A stretch of DNA of 53,989 bases from Myxococcota bacterium (GTDB taxonomy: Bacteria > Myxococcota_A > UBA9160 > UBA4427), in NCBI GenBank assembly GCA_029268645.1, contig JAQWNI010000171.1:1-53989 (forward strand), read 5' to 3'. Below are positions 9,131 through 17,831 of the stretch, one piece after another; the stretch's first letter is position 1; each line of letters opens with the position of its first letter. The notes beneath the pieces are model-generated. The model ran no database searches, was not told where the DNA came from, and worked only from the letters and a program-made list of their open reading frames with translations. The position numbers and the translations under genes are program-made.

Positions 9131-9949
9131 GTGACAAAAAGTTCACCCCATCTGATCGTCGAAAAGCGAGAGGGCATATTAATTCTGACGATGAATCGCC
9201 CCGAGGTTAAAAACGCTCTCAGCCCTCAGATGCTTGTGCAGCTCGCGGCGGCGTGGCGAAGTTACCGGGACGACGATTCACTCCGCTGCGCAATTCTTAC
9301 GGGTGCTGGCGATGAAGATTTTAGCGCTGGGGGTGATCTTCAGCTGACGATGCCCCTAGTGACCGGAGCCCGACAGCCTGAAGACGAATGGGATCATACG
9401 CTGCTGTCTGACATGACTCAGTTTACCGATGGAATCCTAAGGGGCTTTACTCTCTATAAGCCGGTCATTGCCGCGGTAAATGGGCGCGCCTTGGGAGGGG
9501 GCACCGAGATCACCAATGCATGCGATCTGAGAGTGGCGTCTGAAAATGCGATATTCGGGACACCTGAAGCCAAAGTTGGCCTCTTGCCGGGGGGCGGTTC
9601 GATTACGCGGCTGCCACGGCAGATTCCCTACGCGAAAGCGGTTGAGATGCTGATGGTCGGAGGTTCATTCACCGCGCAGGAGGCGCTGGAAATGGGCCTG
9701 TTGAATTATGTGGTCCCGCCGTCTGAGCTGCTCAAGAAAGCCTTCGAGCTGGCGGAGAAACTCGCACAAAACGGCCCCTTGGCTCTTCGGAAGATTAAAG
9801 AGGGCTTGATGCGATCGAGTGGGCTGCCTCTTGACGAAGCGTACGCGATCGAAAACGAGGTCTCGGCGGCTGTGATGTCCTCAAAGGACGCGCGGGAAGG
9901 TCCTCGGGCCTTTAAAGAAAAACGTAAGCCTCAATTTACGGGTGAGTGA
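9131..9949 (+). CDS. Enoyl-CoA hydratase/isomerase (crotonase family)
   Basis: 272 residues, usual for the family. The start is the GTG at 9131, with GGAGCG about 10 bases upstream. Oxyanion-hole segments are visible as DFSAGGDL (near residue 60) and ALGGGTEITNACD (near 120), followed by FGTPEAKVGLLPGGG. It should act on an acyl-CoA thioester in the cytoplasm, in fatty acid or aromatic degradation. Which reaction (hydration, isomerisation, other) cannot be fixed. It follows the histidine kinase by 48 bases and precedes a phosphatase by 51, so cotranscription is possible. Confidence 0.88.
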   Translation: MTKSSPHLIVEKREGILILTMNRPEVKNALSPQMLVQLAAAWRSYRDDDSLRCAILTGAGDEDFSAGGDLQLTMPLVTGARQPEDEWDHTLLSDMTQFTDGILRGFTLYKPVIAAVNGRALGGGTEITNACDLRVASENAIFGTPEAKVGLLPGGGSITRLPRQIPYAKAVEMLMVGGSFTAQEALEMGLLNYVVPPSELLKKAFELAEKLAQNGPLALRKIKEGLMRSSGLPLDEAYAIENEVSAAVMSSKDAREGPRAFKEKRKPQFTGE

Positions 9950-10000
9950 AGCATTCGAACAGATCTTCGGCCGTAGGCCGGAGGCAAAGAGGGAGCCACT

Positions 10001-10753
10001 ATGTCCACGCCTGAGCATTTGGCCGATTGGGTCGAACTCGAAGGGTGTTTCAACTTTCGAGACCTAGGTAGCTACCACACGGCCTCCGGCCAACAAATGC
10101 GGAGTGGTCTCGTTTATCGATCTGATGGTCTTCAGCATCTCAGCGATCGAGATCTGAAAAAACTCCGAACCGACTTGGGGCTTAAGGTCGTCATTGATCT
10201 GCGCTCTCCGCTGGAAGTCGAGGAAATTGGCTGCGGAGAGATCGCGAACCAGACTGACATCGTTTCTGTTCCGCTCTTTAATCAGACGCGGGCCGACGCG
10301 GATCGGCAGTCGAATTTCCCGATTCCAGAGAACATGGGCGAACTCTATTTTCTGATGCTGCAGGTGGCGGGTCCGCCGATTGCCGAAGTGATTCGTTTGC
10401 TCGCTACGGCAGAAGCGCCTGCTGTCTTTCATTGTGCAGCGGGCAAAGACAGAACCGGTGTCATTTCTGCGGTGTTGCTTTCTTTGATTGGCGTGCCGCG
10501 AGAGACCATCGTGGCGGACTACGCGTTTAGCCGACAAAACATCGACCGAATCAATGAAAGGCTTGATTCAAGCGATACGTATAAGAATCTGATGCATACG
10601 ATGCCGGACGACGCCTATGATGCCGACCCCGCTGCCATGGATTCGTTCCTGAGCCGAGTCGATGATGCGCACGGGAGCGTAGAAGCCTGGGCGGAATCAG
10701 TCGGGATCGACCGATCCATGAGAGATCGACTCGAGGCGAAACTCCTCGAGTAA
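10001..10753 (+). CDS. Tyrosine phosphatase, Y_phosphatase3 family
   Basis: 250 residues. The P-loop FHCAAGKDRTG contains the nucleophile Cys145 and Arg151. The N-terminal FNFRDLG and LVYRSDGLQHLSDRD segments are characteristic of the bacterial LipA/MptpB-like Y_phosphatase3 group, which acts on phosphotyrosine, phosphoserine or phosphoinositides. A strong GAGGGAG lies 8 bases before the ATG at 10001. There is no signal peptide, so it is probably cytoplasmic. Confidence 0.88.
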   Translation: MSTPEHLADWVELEGCFNFRDLGSYHTASGQQMRSGLVYRSDGLQHLSDRDLKKLRTDLGLKVVIDLRSPLEVEEIGCGEIANQTDIVSVPLFNQTRADADRQSNFPIPENMGELYFLMLQVAGPPIAEVIRLLATAEAPAVFHCAAGKDRTGVISAVLLSLIGVPRETIVADYAFSRQNIDRINERLDSSDTYKNLMHTMPDDAYDADPAAMDSFLSRVDDAHGSVEAWAESVGIDRSMRDRLEAKLLE

Positions 10754-10779
10754 GGGGCTGGTGCCGTGGTTCGATCGTG

Positions 10780-11166
10780 TTAGCCGCGAGGACCGCTTTT
10801 CATGACCATCACCTCGACGCCGCCCTTTGGCCCGATAAAAGAAGCACCGATCCATCCGGTGAGTCCGACGATGATCGCGCCGAAGAAGGCTGCCGAAAAA
10901 CTCGCGAGTTCGAAGTTCTTGACCATCATGGATACCAGGCCCAGCATCGCCGCGTTGATGACCAAAATGAAGATGCCGAGCGTTAAGACGGTAAAGGGTA
11001 GGGTGAGAAGGAGAACCAGAGGCCTGATGATGGCATTGACGATTCCAAGCAAGAGTCCCGCAGCCAGGAAGGATCCTGTTCCGTGAATTTCCATGCCGGG
11101 GACGATCTCGGTGGCGAGCCAGAGCCCGAGTACGTACAACGCAAATCGAATCACCAATCCCGGCAT
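10780..11166 (-). CDS. Phage-holin-family membrane protein (DUF/PF04020 type)
   Basis: 128 residues with four membrane helices and the motif GIVNAIIRPLVLLLTLPFTV, typical of the small chromosomal 'mycobacterial phage holin IV' family. Despite the name, most members are ordinary chromosomal membrane proteins of unknown role, and no phage genes are nearby. GGGAGG lies 8 bases before the ATG. It converges with the phosphatase gene. Confidence 0.82.
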   Translation of the reverse strand: MPGLVIRFALYVLGLWLATEIVPGMEIHGTGSFLAAGLLLGIVNAIIRPLVLLLTLPFTVLTLGIFILVINAAMLGLVSMMVKNFELASFSAAFFGAIIVGLTGWIGASFIGPKGGVEVMVMKSGPRG

Positions 11167-11248
11167 CGGTTTCCTCCCGTTTTGAGTGCTTTGAAAAGAT
11201 GCCGACCCGCTGCGTGGGCCGCATCTTCGGCAGAGGCGCCAAGTCCCC

Positions 11249-12001
11249 TCAGCTCGTGGTCGCGCCCCCGTTGAGTCCTATCGTTTGGCCGGTCAGCCAG
11301 CTGGCTTCATTCGAGGCAAGGTAGACCACTGCGGCGCCGACCTCATCCGCCGTCCCCAGTCGGCCAACCGGCACTTGCCGTACGATGGATTCAAGGCCGG
11401 CTTCCTGGCCCTCCAGGGTATGCTCCATCAGCCCTAGGGCAAGGCTGTTGGCCGTGACGCCACAATGAGCGACCTCCATGGCGATATGCCGCATGAAGCC
11501 AATGGCTCCACTCTTGGCCGCCCCATAAAGCGAAACGCCCATAGAGAGTCCCACCTGTCCAGCGCCAGAAGAGATTGTGATCAGTCGTCCCCAGTTTCGC
11601 TCACACATGCCGTCGAGAACCGCTCGGCTGCAATGCATCACACCGTACAGGTTAAGAGCGATAAACCGATCCCATTCTTTTTGCGGCATTTCGCGGAACG
11701 GATGAAGGCCCATGTCCGGCGGCACGCCTGCGTTGTTGACCAGGATGTCGACCGGCCCTAAAGAGTTCTCGATGTCCCGAACACCCTGTTCAATCGCCTC
11801 GGCTCGTGTGACATCAAAAGGGCTCGGGTGGCTTTTTGCGCCGGTCCTCTGGATGGACTCGGCCACCTGGGCCGCCCGCTCGGGCACTACATCGTTCACT
11901 GCAACGGCTGCGCCACGGGACGCGAGGCATTCTGCGATTCCGGCCCCAACATTTTGTCCGGCTCCGGTTACGAGAGCCACTCGCCCTGCTAAGTTGAACA
12001 C
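11249..12001 (-). CDS. SDR family NAD(P)-dependent oxidoreductase
   Basis: 250 residues starting at a GTG with GAGGGAG about 8 bases upstream. The cofactor motif is VTGAGQNVGAGIAE (TGxxxxxGxG), followed by NNAG and the catalytic Ser (ITISSGAG) and YGAAK (YxxxK). It is a classical short-chain dehydrogenase/reductase of the FabG-like shape and ends with TGQTIGLNGGAT. The substrate is unknown. Confidence 0.88.
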   Translation of the reverse strand: MFNLAGRVALVTGAGQNVGAGIAECLASRGAAVAVNDVVPERAAQVAESIQRTGAKSHPSPFDVTRAEAIEQGVRDIENSLGPVDILVNNAGVPPDMGLHPFREMPQKEWDRFIALNLYGVMHCSRAVLDGMCERNWGRLITISSGAGQVGLSMGVSLYGAAKSGAIGFMRHIAMEVAHCGVTANSLALGLMEHTLEGQEAGLESIVRQVPVGRLGTADEVGAAVVYLASNEASWLTGQTIGLNGGATTS

Positions 12002-12069
12002 GTTGCTTAACTCCCTCGCTTTATAGACGACTCGACTGCTTGAGCCGAGCAGTTCCCAAGTGAGAACGG

Positions 12070-14172
12070 TTACGCTTCTTCAATCCGACGGTGCAGATCG
12101 ACATCCCACCCAGACGGTAGGGTGCCGGTCGGTGCAGTCCCTTCTTCGATCAAGTCCGGGTGTTGATCGTTCCAAGTGGTCCACCAAAGTTTGGCTTCGC
12201 GGCGTCCCCATTGCCCCTGTATAAGGCAGCGTTCCAGGGCGTCGAGCAGTGCTCCCGCATCGGCGGGGCGCTCTTCTGGTTTTTTAGCGAGGGCCTGGAG
12301 AACCAATGCTTCAAGTTCGGGGGAAATCGGACGCCCCAATCGTTGGGATGGTGATTCCGGTTGTTCGCCAATGTGCTTTGCCAAAACCTCTACGGGTGTT
12401 TCCCCAGAAAATACATCCGTTCCCGTCAACATGGAGTAGAGGATCGCGCCGAGTTGATATACATCGCTCCGCGCATCCATATCGTCGGGGCTGTCGACCG
12501 CTTCGGGTGACATGTAAAGGGGCGTACCCGTCAAGGCGTTGACCTGGGTCAGGGCGAGGTCTTCTTTTTGCCTCTGCTGACGAACGAGTCCGAAATCCAA
12601 CACCTTGACAAAGTCCAACATGCCGCCGATTTCACAGAGCATGATGTTCGAGGGTTTGAGGTCACGGTGGATCAGCCCCATTCCATGCGCCTCGGCGAGC
12701 GACCCACAAATTTGGCGCATGATGTAGACCACACGCGCCTCCGGCTGAGGGCCGTCATCTTCGATGCACTTTCCGATTGTAATCCCTCGCAGCAGTTCCA
12801 TGGCGTAATAGAAGGTGCCATCGGGCGTATACCCATAGTCGTAGATTTCAATCGTATTTGGATGCGATAGAGAACTGGACACCTGAACTTCGCGCTCGAA
12901 CCGGGCGACGGCTTCCGCGTTGGAGCCATCGCTGTCGAGGACCTTGACGGCTGTGGGCCGTCGGAGCAGGGCGTGGCGAGCGCTGTAGACAGTTCCCATG
13001 CCTCCGCGGCCGAGTTTGCGTTCGATTGTGTAGCGGCCGAGTTGTTTGACCTCGGCCACTTCGCCCTGCAGTCGGATGACGACAAAGGAGTAGCCAAACA
13101 TCCCGAGAGCGCCGAGGCCGAGCAGGGCGATCAGGATCAGGAGTCGTGTTCGCACCGTCGTCAGTGCGGCAAAGGCTTCTGAATAATTCATCTCAGTCAC
13201 AATGCCGAGCTTAAGTTGAGGGACCCAGGCCCAGCTTCCGACGACTTTCACACCTCGATAGTCGCGGTAGCCTGAGACATTGATGCCCTCTTCTCCCGAA
13301 ATGGCGCTGGCGGCCATTTTGGTCAGGGGGCGGGCAAGCGGAGGAGAGGTTGGCTTGTAGCCACGGGTGAGGTCTCCGCCCGGCGCTCGTATGTGGACCG
13401 AGAGCGCCGAAGTGGCGCTTGGGTCTTTATCGATCAGGCCAATTCTTCGCAGTTGGTCTTCGAAGCGACTCCGTGACACCAGAATACCGTCCGAGTCGAA
13501 CGCGTAGGTTTCACCGGTTTCGCCCGGTTGAGCCACACTGAGAATCCGTGAGAAGTCGCCCTCCGGGTCGATCGTGAATCCGAGAAGAGCGATCAATTGG
13601 CGATTCGGGTCGTAGATCGGAACGCCAGCAATCATCGCAATCTCGGGGTGGCCCTGGTCCGCTATTGGATGCCATTGGATCGGGGGGGTGAAAATCACTT
13701 TTCCTTTTTGGGCGAGCTTGAGGAGGGCGGGGGCTTCGCTGGGTCGGCTGCCAACGGCATTGCGGTCCTCGCTGGCCAGCATATAACCGCTTGCGGTGAT
13801 GACACCCCATGCCTCGAATTCGCCATCGTGAGTGAAATGATCGAGGACTCCCGAAAGCTGCTTGGCGGCGGTGGAGTTCAGCAAAGCATCGGTGTTTTCG
13901 CCCTGGGTTCTGACAAGCGCCGTGAGCGATCGAATGGAGTCGACGACCCTGGGGTCGGCGCCGATTAAGGCTACGCTGGCCATCGACTCTTTTCGCCAGA
14001 TTTTGAGGGCCGCGACGGCGGCCTGGCGCGTGGTTAGCAACTCGTTGCGCACCTGGTTCTGCATGGTGTGCTCAAGAGACCGCAGCGTGATCCAGCCGAA
14101 TCCGGCGAGAAGCAGCGCGAATAAAAGAGGCCAGATCCAGAGATGACGACGAAAGTGAACCAGCATTTCCAC
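12070..14172 (-). CDS. Membrane sensor Ser/Thr protein kinase with N-terminal Cache-like domain
   Basis: 700 residues. A first membrane helix (about 11-30), a periplasmic domain of about 290 residues of the double-Cache/chemosensory type (VITASGYMLASEDRN; MIAGVPIYDPNRQLIALLGF), a second membrane helix (about 345-370, LLILIALLGLGALGMFGY), and then a Hanks-type kinase domain (GRGGMGTVYSARH; AVKVL; LIHRDLKPSNIML; VLDFGLV). All catalytic residues are present. Most bacterial Hanks kinases have the kinase first and the sensor last; here the order is reversed, like a histidine kinase. The start is GTG at 14172, or ATG at 14166. Confidence 0.87.
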   Translation of the reverse strand: MEMLVHFRRHLWIWPLLFALLLAGFGWITLRSLEHTMQNQVRNELLTTRQAAVAALKIWRKESMASVALIGADPRVVDSIRSLTALVRTQGENTDALLNSTAAKQLSGVLDHFTHDGEFEAWGVITASGYMLASEDRNAVGSRPSEAPALLKLAQKGKVIFTPPIQWHPIADQGHPEIAMIAGVPIYDPNRQLIALLGFTIDPEGDFSRILSVAQPGETGETYAFDSDGILVSRSRFEDQLRRIGLIDKDPSATSALSVHIRAPGGDLTRGYKPTSPPLARPLTKMAASAISGEEGINVSGYRDYRGVKVVGSWAWVPQLKLGIVTEMNYSEAFAALTTVRTRLLILIALLGLGALGMFGYSFVVIRLQGEVAEVKQLGRYTIERKLGRGGMGTVYSARHALLRRPTAVKVLDSDGSNAEAVARFEREVQVSSSLSHPNTIEIYDYGYTPDGTFYYAMELLRGITIGKCIEDDGPQPEARVVYIMRQICGSLAEAHGMGLIHRDLKPSNIMLCEIGGMLDFVKVLDFGLVRQQRQKEDLALTQVNALTGTPLYMSPEAVDSPDDMDARSDVYQLGAILYSMLTGTDVFSGETPVEVLAKHIGEQPESPSQRLGRPISPELEALVLQALAKKPEERPADAGALLDALERCLIQGQWGRREAKLWWTTWNDQHPDLIEEGTAPTGTLPSGWDVDLHRRIEEA

Positions 14173-14276
14173 TGATTCTAGTCGCCTTATGGCAATTGCG
14201 CCCAGCCAGTCTAGAGGGCGCGTGCTATCTCTTTTCTGGCCGAAGAGTCGAATGCATCAATCGAGGAGGGGCGCGA

Positions 14277-15044
14277 GTGCCCGTGGCAAATTTCTCTCTG
14301 AGCGGAAAGGTCGCCATCGTAACGGGCGGCAGCCGCGGAATCGGCCGATCGATCGCTATCGCGTTGGCAGAAAACGGGGCCGACGTGGTCTTGGCTGCGC
14401 GCAAGCCCGATGCGTTGGCCGAGGCAGTCTCCGCCGTAGAGGCGACGGGGCGCCGGGCCTTGGCAGTGCCGACGAATGTCCGTCGGTCGGACGAGCTTCG
14501 TGCACTGGTGTCAACGACCCGAGAAAAGTTTGGCCGCCTCGATATTTTGGTCAACAACGCCGGCACGAATCCGGTTTTTGGTCCGATGCACGAAATCGAT
14601 GAAGCTGCTTGGGACATGATCATGAACACGAATGTCAAATCGGCTCACATCTTATCCAATGCGGCCCGTGAGTTGATGATCGAAAACGGAGACGGGGGTG
14701 CCGTCATCCATGTCAGCTCTGTGGGCGGTTTTCTCGCGTCGGACGTCCTGGGGGGGTACTCGGTATCAAAGGCCGCTCTCATTATGCTCACCCAGGCTCA
14801 AGCCAAGAATTGGGGTGCGGATGGAATCCGGGTCAACTGTATCGCCCCGGGGTTGATCAAGACCGAGTTCTCTCGAGCTCTTTGGGAGAACGAACGAATT
14901 AGCCAAGCCTCGTTGTCGGAGACCGCCTTAAATCGGATGGGTGAGCCGGACGAAATGGCGGGCGCGGTCGTCTACCTGGCGAGCGAGGCTTCCTCCTTCG
15001 TGACCGGGCAAACCCTCATCCTGGATGGCGGCCGGCGGGTCTAG
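14277..15044 (+). CDS. SDR family oxidoreductase
   Basis: 255 residues from GTG 14277, chosen because GAGGAGGGG lies 6 bases upstream; starts further 5' would overlap the divergent kinase promoter. The cofactor motif is TGGSRGIGRSIA, with NNAGTN, Ser in HVSSVGG and YSVSK as catalytic residues. The C-terminus SFVTGQTLILDGGRRV is typical of the family. The kind of substrate (alcohol, acyl or steroid) is not shown by the sequence. Confidence 0.9.
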   Translation: MPVANFSLSGKVAIVTGGSRGIGRSIAIALAENGADVVLAARKPDALAEAVSAVEATGRRALAVPTNVRRSDELRALVSTTREKFGRLDILVNNAGTNPVFGPMHEIDEAAWDMIMNTNVKSAHILSNAARELMIENGDGGAVIHVSSVGGFLASDVLGGYSVSKAALIMLTQAQAKNWGADGIRVNCIAPGLIKTEFSRALWENERISQASLSETALNRMGEPDEMAGAVVYLASEASSFVTGQTLILDGGRRV

Positions 15045-15049
15045 GAGGC

Positions 15050-15072
15050 CACGGGTCTCTTCGAAACCCGTG
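15050..15072. terminator. Hairpin between convergent genes
   Basis: CACGGGT (15050-15056) and ACCCGTG (15066-15072) form a 7 bp stem around a 9-base loop, 5 bases after the SDR stop and 15 bases before the end of the opposing gene. There is no good T-tract, so termination is inferred from position. Confidence 0.45.
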
Positions 15073-15087
15073 TGGATTTCGAGAAAG

Positions 15088-15666
15088 TCAGCGCGGGACG
15101 AAGGCTTGTTCGAGTTCGTCGAGCTTTGCGAGTTCCGACTTCGAAATCTTATTACCGAGCCCGAGGATGCCTCCGCTGGTTTCCGCAACCTGTCGGGCCC
15201 GGGCCATGACGTCACCTCGCAGATTCGCAATGGTTTCCGAATCAAGAATCTGCGCCAGCATCGCCATGTAGGTGCGCCATGTTTGTTGCAGCTCTGGGGC
15301 GGGTCGCTCGGAGAGTCTCCCCTCTAGGAGCATGTAACTAATGTCGCTTCGTTGAAGCCCGTATTGAGCGGCAGCGTCGAGCACGGCCTTGCGTTCATGG
15401 GGGTCGACTTTACCGTCCGCCCAGGCGACTTCGACAAGGGGCGTTAGGGACAGCGCCGCCACGGTTTCCGTGGTCAGACCCAACTCGACGAGTCGCTCAA
15501 CGAGAGCGGGGTCCTCGATGCCCCAAATCACCACGAAGGCGTCAGAGGCTGAGCCGCCCTCCGCACGCCGAGTTTGGATTGCTTGGACGATCGCGTCGCG
15601 ATCGAGTCCCTGATAAAAGGATTCGGTCAGGTCATTGCCCAGTGCGTCGAGTTCGGGATTTGACAT
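15088..15666 (-). CDS. TerB-like domain protein
   Basis: 192 residues, soluble and mostly helical. The segment PLVEVAWADGKVDPHERKAV resembles the first metal-binding helix pair of TerB/tellurite-resistance-like domains (W-ADG-xxx-ExxxI pattern). The N-terminal 80 residues are not recognised. No tellurite operon is nearby, so only the domain can be named. The gene ends 15 bases past a shared hairpin with the convergent SDR. Confidence 0.6.
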   Translation of the reverse strand: MSNPELDALGNDLTESFYQGLDRDAIVQAIQTRRAEGGSASDAFVVIWGIEDPALVERLVELGLTTETVAALSLTPLVEVAWADGKVDPHERKAVLDAAAQYGLQRSDISYMLLEGRLSERPAPELQQTWRTYMAMLAQILDSETIANLRGDVMARARQVAETSGGILGLGNKISKSELAKLDELEQAFVPR

Positions 15667-15752
15667 GGCGTCATTCTAACGCAGGCGATTGGGAGTGGCT
15701 GCGGCGGAGCGGTCTGGCGCGTACAAGGTGGGTCTGGGGTAACTTTCAGATC

Positions 15753-17078
15753 GTGTGCGATTCCTTTGTAGTATCGGGTCTGAATTCTCGGGATGGAACG
15801 ACGCTCTTCGCCAAGAACAGCGATCGACACGTCCATGAGCCGCAGGCGTTTGTGCAGTTTCCCGCAGCCTATCATCCGATGGGTTCCCAGGCGCAGTGCA
15901 CCCATATCTCGATTCCTCAGGTGGCGGAGACCTATGGGGTAATGGGGCATTCCCCCGGCTGGGTTTGGGGCTATGAGCAAGGGGTCAACGAGCACGCAGT
16001 CGCGATTGGAAATCACAGTGTTTTCAGCCGAGAGCCCCTCGAAAATGAGCCGGGCCTCATCGGAATGGATCTCGTTCGACTCGGTTTAGAAAGAGGTCGG
16101 GATGCTCGGGAGGCTCTGGAAGTCATTGCCACCTTGATTGAGCAGCATGGGCAGGCAGGCAGTGCTCGGGGACCGGGCGAAGCGGGTTACCACAATGCCT
16201 TTCTGCTGGCCGATCCAGCGCAGGCTTGGCAAATGGAAACCTCGGGTCGGCGCTGGGCGGCCCGAAAGGTCGATTTGGCAGTTCAAAGCAATCATCTTTC
16301 GATGCGCTCGAACTGGTTGATTGGCTCCCGAGATCTCGAATCCTTCGCGCGTCTTCAGGGTTGGTGGGGTGGGCGTGACCGCCTCGATTTGGCGGCGGCT
16401 TATCGAGATCCCGATGTGCAGGGCGCGTTCTCTGCGGGACGATCTGAGCGGGGGGAGAATCTGCTCGAAGCGAGCCGTGGCAAGCATGACGTCACGAGCC
16501 TGGTGGGTGTCCTCAGGGACCACGGCGAGACGGATGGGATCCCGAACGAAGTCCGCAGAGAAGGAGATTCTCAGCAAACCTCGATCTGCATGCACGCCGA
16601 GCCAGTGGGAACGACAACAGCCAGTCTCGTGGCCGCTCTGCCGGAGAATCGCAGCCGGCCATGGCCGGTTTGGGCCTCATTTGGCTCGCCGTGTCTCGGG
16701 ATTTTTCTACCGCTGTACATGGACGGGTGGGTACCCGATTCGCTGGCGAGCGGCGTGGGGGTGGCCTCGCCTGGGGCGGGTCCGTCTGCATGGGCGGCCT
16801 TTTCTGATCTTCGCAACGCAGTTGACGCGGCGGAGGGCCGACCGGATTCGGCGCTGCGTGCTTCCTTTGATGCGCTGTCCGAGCAACTTGAGGAGGAGCG
16901 GATTTTGGTTGAGCGGGAAGCGACCGCGTTGCAAGGGGCAGGAGAAGAGGTCGAAGCGGCAGCTGTTCTGAGTGCCTTTATGGCGACCGCGGCCGATCGT
17001 GCGATCGACACGGCGGTGACCGAGTCGAATCGCCTCAGGCGGTCGATGCGCTCCGAGAGGGTTGATCAAATTCGTTGA
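15753..17078 (+). CDS. C69 family/secernin-like Ntn hydrolase
   Basis: 441 residues. I place the start at GTG 15753 because it makes the second residue Cys (M-CDSFVV), which in the C69/secernin family becomes the N-terminal nucleophile after Met removal; longer frames upstream have no such logic. Family features are GTTLFAKNSDRHVHEP, the EQGVNEHAVAIGNHSVF block and the helical C-terminal tail. The family includes dipeptidases and amide hydrolases. No signal peptide is seen. The 3' end overlaps the opposing Xre regulator by 44 bases. Confidence 0.82.
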   Translation: MCDSFVVSGLNSRDGTTLFAKNSDRHVHEPQAFVQFPAAYHPMGSQAQCTHISIPQVAETYGVMGHSPGWVWGYEQGVNEHAVAIGNHSVFSREPLENEPGLIGMDLVRLGLERGRDAREALEVIATLIEQHGQAGSARGPGEAGYHNAFLLADPAQAWQMETSGRRWAARKVDLAVQSNHLSMRSNWLIGSRDLESFARLQGWWGGRDRLDLAAAYRDPDVQGAFSAGRSERGENLLEASRGKHDVTSLVGVLRDHGETDGIPNEVRREGDSQQTSICMHAEPVGTTTASLVAALPENRSRPWPVWASFGSPCLGIFLPLYMDGWVPDSLASGVGVASPGAGPSAWAAFSDLRNAVDAAEGRPDSALRASFDALSEQLEEERILVEREATALQGAGEEVEAAAVLSAFMATAADRAIDTAVTESNRLRRSMRSERVDQIR

Positions 17079-17292
17079 TCATCCCGTGGCGCACCGGTTT
17101 GGCCCGGACAAAATATTCAGCACGCAGCTCCCAAGGGACCCCGAGCGCGAACAGGATTTGGCGTTTCGTGCTTTGTCTGCACGGCCGACCCTTTTCCACC
17201 GCATGGATTGTACGCGGGGAGACACCGGCTTTGTCGGCCAATTCATTCTGGGTCCAGCCCAGAGCTTGTCGTGCAGCGCGGATTCGATTCAC
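17035..17292 (-). CDS. Small Xre-family HTH regulator
   Basis: 85 residues, little more than one helix-turn-helix: IRAARQALGWTQNELADKAGVSPRTIHAVEKG is split over the usual five helices. The GTG start at 17292 has GAGAAGA about 8 bases upstream. The resemblance to stand-alone Cro/C-type regulators is clear, but no partner toxin is adjacent. Its last 15 codons lie antisense within the C69 hydrolase gene. Confidence 0.8.
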   Translation of the reverse strand: MNRIRAARQALGWTQNELADKAGVSPRTIHAVEKGRPCRQSTKRQILFALGVPWELRAEYFVRAKPVRHGMINEFDQPSRSASTA

Positions 17293-17475
17293 GATTTCTT
17301 CTCAAAACAGGGTGGAAAGCGTACCCAGGGAGTCTAGCGCTGACCGGACCGGGGCCGTAATGGACCCCCCTGGGGCAAATGCGGAGCGCCTAAACGGTAC
17401 GAGGGCAGCATTTTGGGTTGAATGCCTAGGCCGGGCCTTCGAAAGGTCTCCGGTGGGGACGCTTTCAAGAGGTCT

Positions 17476-17553
<78 letters not shown>

Positions 17554-17713
17554 GCAGAAGGACGCGGGAGCCTATCCGGCGGTCCTCGGGGTGTCAACGC
17601 GACCCGGCCCGAAGAGTTTCCACGGATTTTGGTGAGGGGCCGCTACCTTCCGCGCTTGGGAGTGCACCGTTTCAGCACGGGCCGTGTAGGCATGCACTAC
17701 AAGCAAACGGCAC

Positions 17714-17790
17714 GCCCCGGTAGCTCAGTTGGATAGAGCAGCTGCCTTCTAAGCAGCGGGTCGGGGGTTCGAATCCCTCCCGGGGTGCCA
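17714..17790 (+). tRNA. tRNA-Arg (UCU)
   Basis: The 77-base cloverleaf has D-arm AGCTCAGTTGGATAGAGC, anticodon stem GCTGC/GCAGC with loop CTTCTAA (anticodon TCT), T-arm GGGTTCGAATCCC and an encoded CCA. The first pair of the acceptor stem is G-U. It stands at the border between ordinary chromosome and the polysaccharide/NRPS region. Confidence 0.95.
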
Positions 17791-17831
17791 CTGAAGTCGT
17801 CGAAGCTCGTCCTGATTCGCGATTTGCCCGT

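Noticed and set aside
10780-11166. Holin-like gene as a prophage trace
   Set aside because: This family is mostly chromosomal and no other phage gene is present.
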